DNA of 64,000 nucleotides from Lederbergia citrisecunda (GTDB lineage: Bacteria; Bacillota; Bacilli; Bacillales; Bacillaceae_C), in contig NZ_JAGYPJ010000001.1 of NCBI RefSeq assembly GCF_018343695.1, forward strand, positions 4,407,641 through 4,471,640, written 5' to 3'. Positions within the stretch are counted from its first letter, which is position 1. Every line of letters begins with the position of its first letter. The notes beneath the pieces were generated by a model. It was not told the origin of the DNA and ran no database searches. It saw only the letters and a program-made list of their open reading frames with translations. This document shows positions 33,672-42,287 of this stretch, piece by piece. The translations under genes were made by a program, and so were the position numbers.

Positions 33672-35397
33672 TGAAAAATCCTTTTTGCTTGATGGCAAAG
33701 AAACGTTAATTTTAAGTGGTGCTATGCATTACTTCAGAACAGTTCCTGAATATTGGGAAGATCGACTTTTGAAATTAAAAGAATGTGGTCTCAATACTGT
33801 AGAAACATATGTTGCTTGGAATATCCATGAACCAGAGGAAGGGCAATTTGTATTCGAAGGAATTGCCGATATCGAGCGTTTTATTAAAACAGCTGAAAAA
33901 GTAGGGCTTCATGTTATTGTGAGACCGGGACCTTATATTTGTGCAGAATGGGAATTCGGTGGTTTTCCTTATTGGTTAATGACTGTACCAAATATTAAAT
34001 TACGTTGCTTCAACAAGCCTTATTTAGAAAAAGTGGATGCTTATTTTGATGAACTATTTAAAAGGCTGAATCCACTTTTAAGTTCGAATGGCGGCCCAAT
34101 CATTGCTATTCAGATTGAAAATGAATACGGTAGCTTTGGGAATGATCAAAAATATTTACAACATATGCGTGACAGCATACAAAAAAGAGTTAGAGATGAA
34201 CTTCTCTTTACATCAGATGGTCCACTTCCAAGCATGCTGCATGGCGGGATGATTGAAAATGTACTCGAGACAGTGAATTTCGGCTCAAGAACGGAAGAGG
34301 CATTTGATGAATTAAAGAAATTGCAGCCCAATGCACCGCTTATGTGCATGGAGTTTTGGCATGGCTGGTTTGACCATTGGGGTGAGGAGCATCATACAAG
34401 GTCTGCTGATAGTGTTGTAGAAACATTGGAAGACATGCTAAAGCGTAATGGCTCAGTCAATTTCTACATGGCACATGGTGGAACGAACTTTGGATTCTAT
34501 AATGGAGCAAATCATAATGAAGAAATCTATCAACCTACAGTTACAAGCTATGATTATGATGGATTGTTAACGGAATCCGGAGATGTGACAGATAAATTTT
34601 TTGAGGTTCGAAAAACATTTGAAAAATATGTTGATCTTCCAGAAAGGAAACTACCAGTTCCAACGCCGAAAAAACAATACGGAGAAGTTCAATTAACAGA
34701 GAGTGTTGCACTACTTGACTCATTTGAGCAACTTTCCACACCACAAAAAAGTGAAGCTCCTTTAACGATGGAAGAATACGGTCAAGGATACGGTTTTATC
34801 GTGTATGAGACCATTATTAAGGGAGCTTATGGCAAGCAAAGATTAACTGTTCAAGATGTTCATGACAGAGGACAAGTATATGTAAATGGCGAATATGTTG
34901 GATTAGTTGATAGAATTAGTGGAAAATCTAGTTTAGACGTAGATATTACCGAAGATGAAACGAAACTTCAAATCATTGTCGAGAATATGGGACGCATCAA
35001 TTATGGGCCATTCCTCGTTGATTTTAAAGGAATCACAGAAGGGGTCAGATTGAACAATCAATTTTTATTTGATTGGACGGTGTACCCATTACCATTAAAT
35101 GATGTAAGCCAATTATCATTCTCTAATGCAGAAACAAAAGAGAATCATCCGCATTTCCACCGTGGAACACTTACAATAGATGAAGTAGCTGATACGTTTA
35201 TCGACATGTCCAAGTGGACGAAAGGCGTCGTCTTCGTAAACGGTCATAACCTTGGTCGTTATTGGGAGATTGGTCCTCAACAGACATTATATGTCCCAGC
35301 ACCATTTTTACAAAAAGGCGACAATGAAATTATTATTTTCGAACTTCATAAGCATGAGCAAGCTGTATGTTTTGTTGATAAGCCCGTATTAGGGTGA
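33652..35397 (+). CDS. GH35 beta-galactosidase without signal peptide
   Basis: Glycoside hydrolase family 35 enzyme of 581 residues. N-terminal TIM barrel with the acid/base in QIENEYG (E158), the nucleophile in CMEFWHGWFDHWG (E234), and NFYMAHGGTNFGFYNGA. Two C-terminal beta-sandwich (jelly-roll) domains follow, with GHNLGRYWEIGPQQTLYVP. There is no signal peptide, so it should act in the cytoplasm. Bacterial GH35 enzymes of this length (BgaC-like) often prefer Gal-beta-1,3-GlcNAc or Gal-beta-1,3-GalNAc, the cores below terminal sialic acid. ATG follows GAGGAGGGGC. It is the last gene of the rightward island, followed by a strong terminator. Confidence 0.93.
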   Translation: MPKLTHNEKSFLLDGKETLILSGAMHYFRTVPEYWEDRLLKLKECGLNTVETYVAWNIHEPEEGQFVFEGIADIERFIKTAEKVGLHVIVRPGPYICAEWEFGGFPYWLMTVPNIKLRCFNKPYLEKVDAYFDELFKRLNPLLSSNGGPIIAIQIENEYGSFGNDQKYLQHMRDSIQKRVRDELLFTSDGPLPSMLHGGMIENVLETVNFGSRTEEAFDELKKLQPNAPLMCMEFWHGWFDHWGEEHHTRSADSVVETLEDMLKRNGSVNFYMAHGGTNFGFYNGANHNEEIYQPTVTSYDYDGLLTESGDVTDKFFEVRKTFEKYVDLPERKLPVPTPKKQYGEVQLTESVALLDSFEQLSTPQKSEAPLTMEEYGQGYGFIVYETIIKGAYGKQRLTVQDVHDRGQVYVNGEYVGLVDRISGKSSLDVDITEDETKLQIIVENMGRINYGPFLVDFKGITEGVRLNNQFLFDWTVYPLPLNDVSQLSFSNAETKENHPHFHRGTLTIDEVADTFIDMSKWTKGVVFVNGHNLGRYWEIGPQQTLYVPAPFLQKGDNEIIIFELHKHEQAVCFVDKPVLG

Positions 35398-35403
35398 TGA
35401 AAA

Positions 35404-35430
35404 AAGCGTGGACCCAATCAGTCCACGCTT
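35404..35430. terminator. Bidirectional terminator between GH35 and oxidase operons
   Basis: AAGCGTGGAC pairs perfectly with GTCCACGCTT around a 7-base loop. CTTCTTCCT follows on the plus strand and a clean T-run on the minus strand (plus AAAAA), so it best fits the end of the leftward cytochrome oxidase operon while also closing the GH35 operon. Confidence 0.88.
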
Positions 35431-35434
35431 CTTC

Positions 35435-35521
35435 CTATTCTTCTTCAACTGTATTTACTTCAACGCAGATTACAGTAGTAGTTACAAGGACGATCAACAT
35501 AGCTCCTACGGCTAAAAACAT
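35435..35521 (-). CDS. 28-residue single-helix membrane protein at the end of the ba3 oxidase operon
   Basis: Frame MFLAVGAMLIVLVTTTVICV followed by EVNTVEEE. AGGAG lies 9 bases before the ATG at 35521 (two further ATGs at 35527 and 35530 are too close to it). The stop falls four bases before the operon terminator and the start lies 12 bases past the stop of subunit I, which is the layout of a real last gene. One hydrophobic helix with an acidic tail suggests a tiny accessory subunit of the terminal oxidase. I do not recognise a named family. Confidence 0.6.
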   Translation of the reverse strand: MFLAVGAMLIVLVTTTVICVEVNTVEEE

Positions 35522-35533
35522 ATTCATCATCTC

Positions 35534-37186
35534 CTACCAAGTGATATGGCCTCCGGATCCAGGAGGGGCGTGCTGAATCATGTGGCTTAACGGCAATGCG
35601 TATGCCATCAAAATAAGCACAACTGCTACACCAATCCAAATCCACCAGTTTTCTAAAAACTTAGGTGTATGTGATTTATCGCTTTCTGCAATTGGGAATT
35701 CCTCAAATTCTTCTTTCAACTTCGCTTCAGGTGCAACGAATAATAGATTGGCAACGATATAGACTAATAGCATCGCTGAAAGGAATAAAATCGTTCCACC
35801 AATCGCCATTGTGACATGGTTGGATAAAATTCCATCGAACCATTCCAATGCATTTACATTTCCGTTATAACCAGAGTATGCTGTTCTTCTTGGAGCACCG
35901 AGTAGTCCTAAGACATGTTGTGCGGTAGACATTAAAAGCATACCGACAGACCAAGATCCAATTTGGATAAAGGCAAGCTTTTGTAATCGTTTTGTGAATT
36001 TTCTTCCTGTAAGATAAGGAATGAGCCAGAATGTAATTCCCATAAATGTCATGGCGACTGGAGTACCGACGGTAATATGGAAATGTCCAACAATCCACAG
36101 TGTATTGTGCACAAGTTCATTCAATTGGAAGCTTGCGTTAATGATTCCGCCAGCACCACCAGGGATGAAAAATGCCATTGCGATAAATATGGATGTAAAG
36201 CGAACATCTTTCCACGGAAGCTTTTTAAACCAGCCGAACAATCCTGTACCACCTTTTTTTCTACCAGAAATTTCAAATGTAGCAAACATCGAAAAGGCAG
36301 TCATTAGAGATGGAATAATAACCATGAATGTTAAAACAACCTGTAAAAACTTCCAGAAACTTGAGATTCCAGGCTCTGTTAACTGGTGATGGAACCCAAC
36401 TGGAATAGAGAAAAGTAAAAACAGAACAAATGACAAACGAGCTAAAGAATCACTGAATACTTTTACCCCAAGAATTTTTGGAACGACTGTATACCATGCA
36501 ATATAAGCAGGCAATAACCAGAAATAAACGAGCGGGTGTCCGAAATACCAGAATAAAGAGCGACTAAGTTCTACGTTAATTGTATCGACCCAACCAAATG
36601 CCCAAGGAATGTATTGGAACACAACGGTTGCAACTACACCTAGACATGCAATGAGCCATAAGATTAATGTAGCAACAGTCATGTATGCAAAGAGTGGACT
36701 TAACTGACCTTTGTTTCGTTTTTTCCACACGATATAATGACCGATTAGGGCAAAGCTGCTCAACCAAGTACCTACAATGACTAATGCAAGTCCAACGTAA
36801 TACCATCCGCTAGCTTTCAGCGGTGCATAAAATGTATAAAGCACAGATGCTTTTCCTGAGATAATCATAACAGTTGCAAGTGCTGTTCCAATTGTCGTTA
36901 CGATGAATCCTAACCAAGCGAATAAATTAACTTTCCGTCCAAAACCGCCTAATGTTTTACTCATTCCAGCAATTAAGAAAGCGAAGATGAAAAATGTTGT
37001 ATAAATAAGTGCAAGTAATACTCCGTGTGCAGTTAATATTTGATAATAATTCAGCCATGTAGGAAGATCGAGTGAATTGTTTCGAACAAACACTTGAAGT
37101 AATCCACAGAAGGTTCCGATAATAAATGCAATGTAGGCAACTCCGATATTCCATAAGGCGAGCTTACGATCCTGAATTCCCATCAT
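35534..37186 (-). CDS. cbaA: ba3-type cytochrome c oxidase subunit I
   Basis: Heme-copper oxidase of type B (ba3), 550 residues and about 13-14 helices. Haem and copper ligands are visible: H54 in TAHGVLL, the CuB histidine and Tyr region FGHPLVYFWLLPAYIAWY, the HH pair in FHHQ and the two haem histidines in VGHFHITVG. The FGHPLVYFWLLP form with Y in the helix VI active-site motif is typical of ba3-like oxidases, which have high oxygen affinity. Its start overlaps the subunit II stop by four bases. Translation gives two possible ATGs, both adjacent. The operon is preceded by an Fnr-box promoter, consistent with use at low oxygen. Confidence 0.94.
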   Translation of the reverse strand: MMGIQDRKLALWNIGVAYIAFIIGTFCGLLQVFVRNNSLDLPTWLNYYQILTAHGVLLALIYTTFFIFAFLIAGMSKTLGGFGRKVNLFAWLGFIVTTIGTALATVMIISGKASVLYTFYAPLKASGWYYVGLALVIVGTWLSSFALIGHYIVWKKRNKGQLSPLFAYMTVATLILWLIACLGVVATVVFQYIPWAFGWVDTINVELSRSLFWYFGHPLVYFWLLPAYIAWYTVVPKILGVKVFSDSLARLSFVLFLLFSIPVGFHHQLTEPGISSFWKFLQVVLTFMVIIPSLMTAFSMFATFEISGRKKGGTGLFGWFKKLPWKDVRFTSIFIAMAFFIPGGAGGIINASFQLNELVHNTLWIVGHFHITVGTPVAMTFMGITFWLIPYLTGRKFTKRLQKLAFIQIGSWSVGMLLMSTAQHVLGLLGAPRRTAYSGYNGNVNALEWFDGILSNHVTMAIGGTILFLSAMLLVYIVANLLFVAPEAKLKEEFEEFPIAESDKSHTPKFLENWWIWIGVAVVLILMAYALPLSHMIQHAPPGSGGHITW

Positions 37187-37656
37187 GGTTCATACACCTC
37201 AATCTCTGTTTGCATAAAATGGTGACCTGTACCGCAATACTCATTACATAAGACTAAATATTTTCCCGGTTTATCGAATGTGTAGCTTTTATGAGTGATT
37301 CTTCCAGGCACAACCATCATGTTCACTTTTGTATCTTTTATGGTGAAACTGTGAACAACGTCTGTACTAGTTAATGTAAAAATAATTTCTTTTCCAACAG
37401 GAACTCTGATGTTGGAAGGGTTATATCCGAAAGCCATTCCGACAATTGCCACTTCATACGTATTTTTATCAATTTGTCTGACACCAGGGTTATCAAATGG
37501 AGCTATTTCATTCACCTTTTCAGGATCAATGGTATCCATTCCTCCTGCTGGTGTGTGCCCTTGTCCAAAGGCAGTAATTCCGACAATGCTTAGAAAAATA
37601 GCTAATGATAAAATACCGAATACTAACCAAATTTTTTCATACTTATGAAAATCCAT
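37183..37656 (-). CDS. cbaB: ba3-type cytochrome c oxidase subunit II (CuA)
   Basis: Protein of 157 residues: one N-terminal membrane anchor (about 10-30) and an extracellular cupredoxin domain. The binuclear CuA ligands are all present: H102 in DVVHSF, C137, E139, C141 and H145 in CNEYCGTGHHFM, with M148. It lacks the second N-terminal helix of aa3-type subunit II and has no haem c domain, as in Thermus ba3 oxidase. It accepts electrons from a membrane cytochrome c and passes them to subunit I. It is between the subunit IIa gene and subunit I, with four-base overlap to the latter. Confidence 0.94.
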   Translation of the reverse strand: MDFHKYEKIWLVFGILSLAIFLSIVGITAFGQGHTPAGGMDTIDPEKVNEIAPFDNPGVRQIDKNTYEVAIVGMAFGYNPSNIRVPVGKEIIFTLTSTDVVHSFTIKDTKVNMMVVPGRITHKSYTFDKPGKYLVLCNEYCGTGHHFMQTEIEVYEP

Positions 37657-37677
37657 ATTCTCACCTACTTTTCCTTG

Positions 37678-37800
37678 TTATTTGGAAACATAAAGACCGT
37701 AAACGGCAAACCACATAACTAAAATAATGATTCCAACGGTAAAAACACTAATGAGCGTTCCTTTAAGGTTTACGTCTGACCCATGCTTCTTTTTGGTCAT
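37678..37800 (-). CDS. Cytochrome c oxidase subunit IIa-like small protein
   Basis: Protein of 40 residues (MTKKKHGSDVNLKGTLISVF, then a hydrophobic helix ending YGLYVSK). A single-helix polypeptide preceding subunit II is the typical position of the ba3 subunit IIa (CoxIIa family). ATG 37800 follows AGGAGGATGCCCA; a longer frame to 37884 has no ribosome site and runs across the promoter. First gene of the leftward operon. Confidence 0.85.
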   Translation of the reverse strand: MTKKKHGSDVNLKGTLISVFTVGIIILVMWFAVYGLYVSK

Positions 37801-37835
37801 TGGGCATCCTCCTATAATTGCTGGTTTATGATAAA

Positions 37836-37878
37836 ATCGTACTTTCTTCAGACTCTCCTCACAGTGATAAAAGTCACA
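37836..37878 (-). promoter_or_regulatory. Fnr-dependent promoter of the ba3 oxidase operon
   Basis: On the minus strand TGTGA-CTTTTA-TCACT (37863-37878) matches the B. subtilis Fnr box TGTGA-N6-TCAC(A/T). A -10 element TACGAT lies at 37836-37841. Taking +1 as 37829, the centre of the box is at -41.5, the standard position for class II activation by Crp/Fnr proteins. The first ATG follows 28 bases downstream. Confidence 0.75.
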
Positions 37879-37948
37879 CCACATGTTGAAAAATGCACAA
37901 TGTTAAAAATTAGACAAAAAATAAAAAAGGACCATCCTTAATAGTTAG

Positions 37949-38104
37949 TGTCTAGCGCAGCAACCATTTACTAGTAAACTTCTTGCCCCTCTCCCTACGA
38001 TAAGTCAACATCAATTCGTCCTATAGTCCTCATCGTGTTTCCTTTATCTCAGTCGATGGTCCTGAAGTTTGTACGTCGATGAACATGCGCTTCCGCTTTT
38101 CTTT
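37949..38104 (+). repeat. Dispersed intergenic repeat, tandem copy A
   Basis: Starts TGTCTAGCGC and ends GCGCTTCCGCTTTTCTTT. It is about 85% alike to copy B, sharing CCCTACGATAAGTCAACATC, AATTCGTCCT and TGAAGTTTGTACGTCGATG. Non-coding; it fills the gap between the oxidase operon and the sugar-sensing genes. Confidence 0.85.
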
Positions 38105-38260
38105 GTCTAGCTCCAGCGCCAGTCGACAAGTAAACTTCTTGTCCTCATCCCTACGATAAGTCAACATCAATTCGTCCTGTGGACTCATTGTGTTTCCTTT
38201 ATCTCAGTCAGAGGCCCTGAAGTTTGTACGTCGATGGACAGGCGCTTCCGCTTTTCTTTT
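38104..38260 (+). repeat. Dispersed intergenic repeat, tandem copy B
   Basis: Starts TGTCTAGCTCCAGCGCCAGT directly where copy A ends and finishes GGCGCTTCCGCTTTTCTTTT. A reverse-complement copy lies at 22935-23060 and weaker copies at about 45684, 47165 and 56428. Ends 68 bases before the next gene. Confidence 0.85.
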
Positions 38261-38327
38261 ACTCGACAAAAGTCGAGTAAGGCATTGTGTAGGATATGCT
38301 ACAATGAGGTGGATGTGGGGTGATGAT

Positions 38328-39311
38328 ATGAAAAGGATTAATTTTCTGTATATCTTTCTCGGTTTATGTATTTGTTTATCATTAGGACTGGCCGCGTTTT
38401 TTTTATTTGAATCCTTTCAATACGAAGCTTCTTTTAATGGGAATGAATCGATTCCAAACTATGATTATCATTTTGTTTTAATAGGGCAAGAGAAAGATAA
38501 TCCATACCATCGGAAAATTTATGAGGGTGCTACGGCAGCGGCGAAAGAGAAAAATATTTTCATAGAATATGTTGGACCGAGGCAGACGAATGTAGAAGAA
38601 CATATAAAATTAATCGAAATGGCTACTGCCGCTAGGGTTGACGGCATTTTAACCCAAGGATTAACGAATCGAGAATTTAAGCCCGCGATCGATAATGCTA
38701 TCAATCGTGGAGTGCCCGTAATTACGTTCGACACGGATCTTGAAGATAGCAAGCGTTTATCCTATATTGGGACGGATAATTATGAATCCGGTTACAAAAT
38801 AGGCGAGGCTCTCATTGAAGATACAAATGGACAGGCTGTTGTAGGTATCATAACTGGGCTGCTCTATTCGAATAATCTTGTGTTAAGAGTACAAGGGTTT
38901 TTAGATGCAATTGAAAAAGCCCCTAATATCAAAGTTGTCGCGATTGAAAGCTCGAACATCAGCAAAAGCCAAGCTGCTGAAAAAGCACATCAAATGTTAA
39001 GAAAATATCCTGAAATTACTGCTTTTTTCGGTACAAGTGCTTTAGATGGAGCAGGGATTGCACAAGCGATTGATAAAATTAATCCAATTACACCTATTCT
39101 TGTGTACGCCTTTGATGATTTGAATGAAACGCTGGAATTAATAAAAGAAGATAAGATTCACGCAACAGTTAAACAAAATCAATATGAAATGGGGTATAAA
39201 GGTGTCTCCATGTTATATGAGGCAGTTAAAGGTGAGCGCATACCAAAAACATACCATACATCGACAAAAATACTTCGAAAAAAAGATATTGGGTTGAGCA
39301 ACCATGAGTAA
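38328..39311 (+). CDS. Membrane-anchored sugar-binding sensor protein (RbsB/XylF-like)
   Basis: Periplasmic-binding-protein type I fold of 327 residues held by an uncleaved-looking N-terminal helix (FLYIFLGLCICLSLGLAAFF, no lipobox cysteine after the helix). The binding domain shows HFVLIGQEKDNPYHRKIYEGA, ARVDGILTQG, GVPVITFDTDLEDSKRLSYIGTDNYESGY and a TAFFGTSALDGAG strand. It directly precedes a YesM-type kinase (8-base overlap) and a YesN-type regulator, as in the XylFII-LytS-YesN three-component sugar-sensing systems. It probably binds a sugar outside and signals to the kinase rather than feeding a transporter. ATG 38328 is preferred over in-frame codons upstream; GGGGTGAT is just ahead of it. 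Confidence 0.82.
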   Translation: MKRINFLYIFLGLCICLSLGLAAFFLFESFQYEASFNGNESIPNYDYHFVLIGQEKDNPYHRKIYEGATAAAKEKNIFIEYVGPRQTNVEEHIKLIEMATAARVDGILTQGLTNREFKPAIDNAINRGVPVITFDTDLEDSKRLSYIGTDNYESGYKIGEALIEDTNGQAVVGIITGLLYSNNLVLRVQGFLDAIEKAPNIKVVAIESSNISKSQAAEKAHQMLRKYPEITAFFGTSALDGAGIAQAIDKINPITPILVYAFDDLNETLELIKEDKIHATVKQNQYEMGYKGVSMLYEAVKGERIPKTYHTSTKILRKKDIGLSNHE

Positions 39312-40731
39312 AATGAAAAATAAGTTAATGGTATTTTTTCTTGCACTATTTGTGCTCTTAAATGGTGTCTCTATTTTTCTATTTCTCAATCATAAACAAA
39401 CGGTTGCCCAGTATGATCATCTGTTAGACCGCTTTTTATTGTTAAATGATATTTCCCAAATCTCACAGAACACCTACGATTCTATGAATTCCTTTCTTCT
39501 CCATAAGACACAAGATGATTTAACAGACTTTTATACATATAGGCGTCAGCTTAAAGAAAAACAGCGAGATTTAAAAAAGACGATAATGAATAACCACAAT
39601 TATATTCCAGTTAAAAACTATGAAGTGATGATCGGAAGTTTAATAGAAGAAACAGATGTGACAATAGGTCTGTTTATGAGTGAACAAATAGAAAGTTATC
39701 CCGCAAGACAAGCAGAATCTTTAAAATTACTATCTTTTCTACAAGACCAAACCCTCCATCTATTAAATGAGGAATTAACTCAGTTTCAATCATATTATTT
39801 AGAAATGAGCGGTAGGAATCAAAACATGGAATATATGGGATTTGCTCTATTCTCGGCTACTTTATTCATGGTGCTTCTGTTCTCGTTGTTGTTTAGTAAC
39901 AATATTACGAGACCCATTCAGCAATTGACAAATGCCGCCCATGAAATTGCGATTGGAAAACTAGATGGAGAAGAAATTATCTATCATAAAAAAGATGAAT
40001 TAGGATTTTTGACCGCAACGTTTAACAAAATGAGAAGAGACGTAATCGATTTGTTTACGCAAATCCAAGAAAAATCAGAGCAGGAACAGCTGATTAAAGA
40101 AATGGAATTGAAAAGCTTACAGAGCCAAATCAATCCTCACTTTTTATTTAACACGCTGAATACGATTGGGAAGCTTGCTTATATTGAAGGATCAGAAAAA
40201 GTAAATCACTTGATTATGGCACTGTCCAAATTGTTGCGCTATAACTTGAGTAAGCTGGAGAAGCCCGTAAAGTTGAAGGACGAATTACAAACGGTTCAAG
40301 ATTATTTTTTTATACAAAAAACAAGGTTTGGAGAAAGAGTTCATTTTAATCTTTTGGTAAATGAGGATTGTTTAGATTTAGAGATTCCTATCTTAACACT
40401 ACAGCCAATCGTTGAAAATGCCTTTATCCATGGGATTGAATCATTGGAAGACGGAGGAACGATCAAAATAGAGGGTCATACAGAAGAAAACGACGTCATT
40501 ATAAAAATTATGGATAATGGCGTTGGGATGAACGAGGAAACTAAGAATTCATTTTTTAATAACAGTGAAAAGAGGAAGCAAACTGGGACAGGGCACTCAA
40601 CGGGATTAGGTCTAGAGAATGTCATTAGGAGATTACAACTTTTTTATCATCGAAAAGACATATTTTTAATCGAGTCGGAAATAGGAAATGGGACAATCGT
40701 TGAGCTACGATTGCCGAAAGGAGGATCATAA
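39304..40731 (+). CDS. Sensor histidine kinase, YesM/LytS-like
   Basis: Membrane kinase of 475 residues. Two membrane helices (about 8-28 and 178-198) flank an extracellular helical domain, then HAMP (about 198-250), a His_kinase domain with SQINPHFLFNTLN (phospho-acceptor H279) and a HATPase domain with LQPIVENAFIHGIE, DNGVGM and GLGLENVIRRL. It belongs to the class that signals to AraC-type YesN regulators. Its short extracellular part fits partnering with the membrane-bound sugar-binding protein encoded just upstream. Confidence 0.93.
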   Translation: MSKMKNKLMVFFLALFVLLNGVSIFLFLNHKQTVAQYDHLLDRFLLLNDISQISQNTYDSMNSFLLHKTQDDLTDFYTYRRQLKEKQRDLKKTIMNNHNYIPVKNYEVMIGSLIEETDVTIGLFMSEQIESYPARQAESLKLLSFLQDQTLHLLNEELTQFQSYYLEMSGRNQNMEYMGFALFSATLFMVLLFSLLFSNNITRPIQQLTNAAHEIAIGKLDGEEIIYHKKDELGFLTATFNKMRRDVIDLFTQIQEKSEQEQLIKEMELKSLQSQINPHFLFNTLNTIGKLAYIEGSEKVNHLIMALSKLLRYNLSKLEKPVKLKDELQTVQDYFFIQKTRFGERVHFNLLVNEDCLDLEIPILTLQPIVENAFIHGIESLEDGGTIKIEGHTEENDVIIKIMDNGVGMNEETKNSFFNNSEKRKQTGTGHSTGLGLENVIRRLQLFYHRKDIFLIESEIGNGTIVELRLPKGGS

Positions 40732-42287
40732 TGTATCGCATATTACTTGTAGATGATGAATCCATTGAGAGAATGGCTTTAAAAAAGATAATCACAAGTT
40801 GGAGTGATGCAATCATCGAAGAAGCAGAAAATGGAAGAATGGCTATTGTGAAAGCAGCCGAATTTCGCCCCGATATCATTTTTATGGATATTAAAATGCC
40901 TGGGATTGATGGCATTGAAGCTGCAGAAGAAATCAAAAAAATGGACAACTCTGTAAAAGTAATCATGGTTACCGCCTTTGAAGCGTTTGAATATGCCAGG
41001 CATGCCGTACGCCTTGGTGTGAATGATTACTTATTAAAACCAAGCTCAGATCAAGAAATTATCGACGTCTTGAGGAAGGTTACAAATGAGATTGCGATTG
41101 AAAGGCATCATCGAAATGATCAATTAAATATAAGGGAACATTATAATAAGGCCTTATCAATCATTCAATCACGTGAAATTACGTCCTTAATTGTAGGAAA
41201 TGATGTTTCTGAATCTGTTGACTTTGAAGGAAACTGGATAAGTGCTTATGAAAAGCCAAGTTGTGTTGTGGTAGTAGAATTTGGAGATACAGCAACTGGT
41301 GATGAGAAACAAAAAATTTCAGCTTTTATTAAGGACCAGCTAAGTATTTCCGATAGTCAGAGCTTTGTCGGAACTATTCATCTCAACCAGTTGCCAATCC
41401 TCATTCAGTTAACCGATAAAGAAAATGAATCAATCATGAGCCAATCTTTGAGGATAGGGAAGAATCTGATCGATAAAATTCAGCAAAAGTTCGCACGTAC
41501 GAATGTGAAAATTGGAATCGGAAAATGTTATGACGACATTGAAGAATTTGTCCAATCGTATCATGAGGCGTTGTTTGCCTTAGCTAAGACGAATAGGCCC
41601 TTTACATGTACATATTTTAATCACTTGTTATCAGACATTACATCTATTAATCAATTATTTGAATTGGAAAAAACATTACTTGAACATATTTTTTTTGGCA
41701 AAATTGAGGAATCTACGAATTCTTTTAAAAAATACTTTGATGAACTAATCGTTACGTCTAATGGGAATATAGAAGTCATTAAAGAAAAATTGAATGAGTT
41801 TTTCGTTCTCCTTAATAGACAAATGTACGAGAAAAAAGTGGATATTACATATCATCTTAAATACAACCAAGTGAAATCGATGTATCAGCTGCAAGAACTT
41901 GTCATCGATAAAATAATCCAAACGACCAAAATGATTCACACGCTTCATTTTTCCGAAAATATCGATATGGTCTCTAAAGCAAAAAACTATATTGAGCAGC
42001 ATTACGAAAAATCTATCACTCTAGAAGATGTAGCTGAGGTAGTTCAGCTTAGTCCGCATTATTTCAGTAAACTATTCAAAGAGCTTTGCGGAAAATCCTT
42101 TATAGATTATTTAACGGAGGTCAGAGTCAAACACGCGAAGGAATTAATGAAACAACAGGAAAAGAGCTTAAAGGAAATATGTTTTCAAGTGGGCTATAAG
42201 GATCCTAATTATTTCAGTAGGGTGTTTAAACGAGTTACTGGACTTTCTCCCTCAGAATATCGGAATCATCAGCTAAAGATTGGTTAA
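40731..42287 (+). CDS. Response regulator with AraC-type output domain (YesN-like)
   Basis: Cytoplasmic regulator of 518 residues: receiver domain at 1-120 with phospho-acceptor D53 in IIFMDIKMPG and K103-like LLKPSS, a ~270-residue middle region, and a C-terminal pair of AraC helix-turn-helix motifs (LEDVAEVVQLSPHYFSKLFK and LKEICFQVGYKDPNYFSRVF). Its start overlaps the kinase stop by one base. It probably activates the sugar ABC operon that begins 190 bases downstream when the upstream sensor detects its sugar. Confidence 0.94.
   Translation: MYRILLVDDESIERMALKKIITSWSDAIIEEAENGRMAIVKAAEFRPDIIFMDIKMPGIDGIEAAEEIKKMDNSVKVIMVTAFEAFEYARHAVRLGVNDYLLKPSSDQEIIDVLRKVTNEIAIERHHRNDQLNIREHYNKALSIIQSREITSLIVGNDVSESVDFEGNWISAYEKPSCVVVVEFGDTATGDEKQKISAFIKDQLSISDSQSFVGTIHLNQLPILIQLTDKENESIMSQSLRIGKNLIDKIQQKFARTNVKIGIGKCYDDIEEFVQSYHEALFALAKTNRPFTCTYFNHLLSDITSINQLFELEKTLLEHIFFGKIEESTNSFKKYFDELIVTSNGNIEVIKEKLNEFFVLLNRQMYEKKVDITYHLKYNQVKSMYQLQELVIDKIIQTTKMIHTLHFSENIDMVSKAKNYIEQHYEKSITLEDVAEVVQLSPHYFSKLFKELCGKSFIDYLTEVRVKHAKELMKQQEKSLKEICFQVGYKDPNYFSRVFKRVTGLSPSEYRNHQLKIG

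Noticed and set aside
38190-38327. N-terminal extension of the sugar-binding sensor gene
   Set aside because: The extension runs into the dispersed repeat and lacks a ribosome site; the membrane anchor begins directly after ATG 38328.
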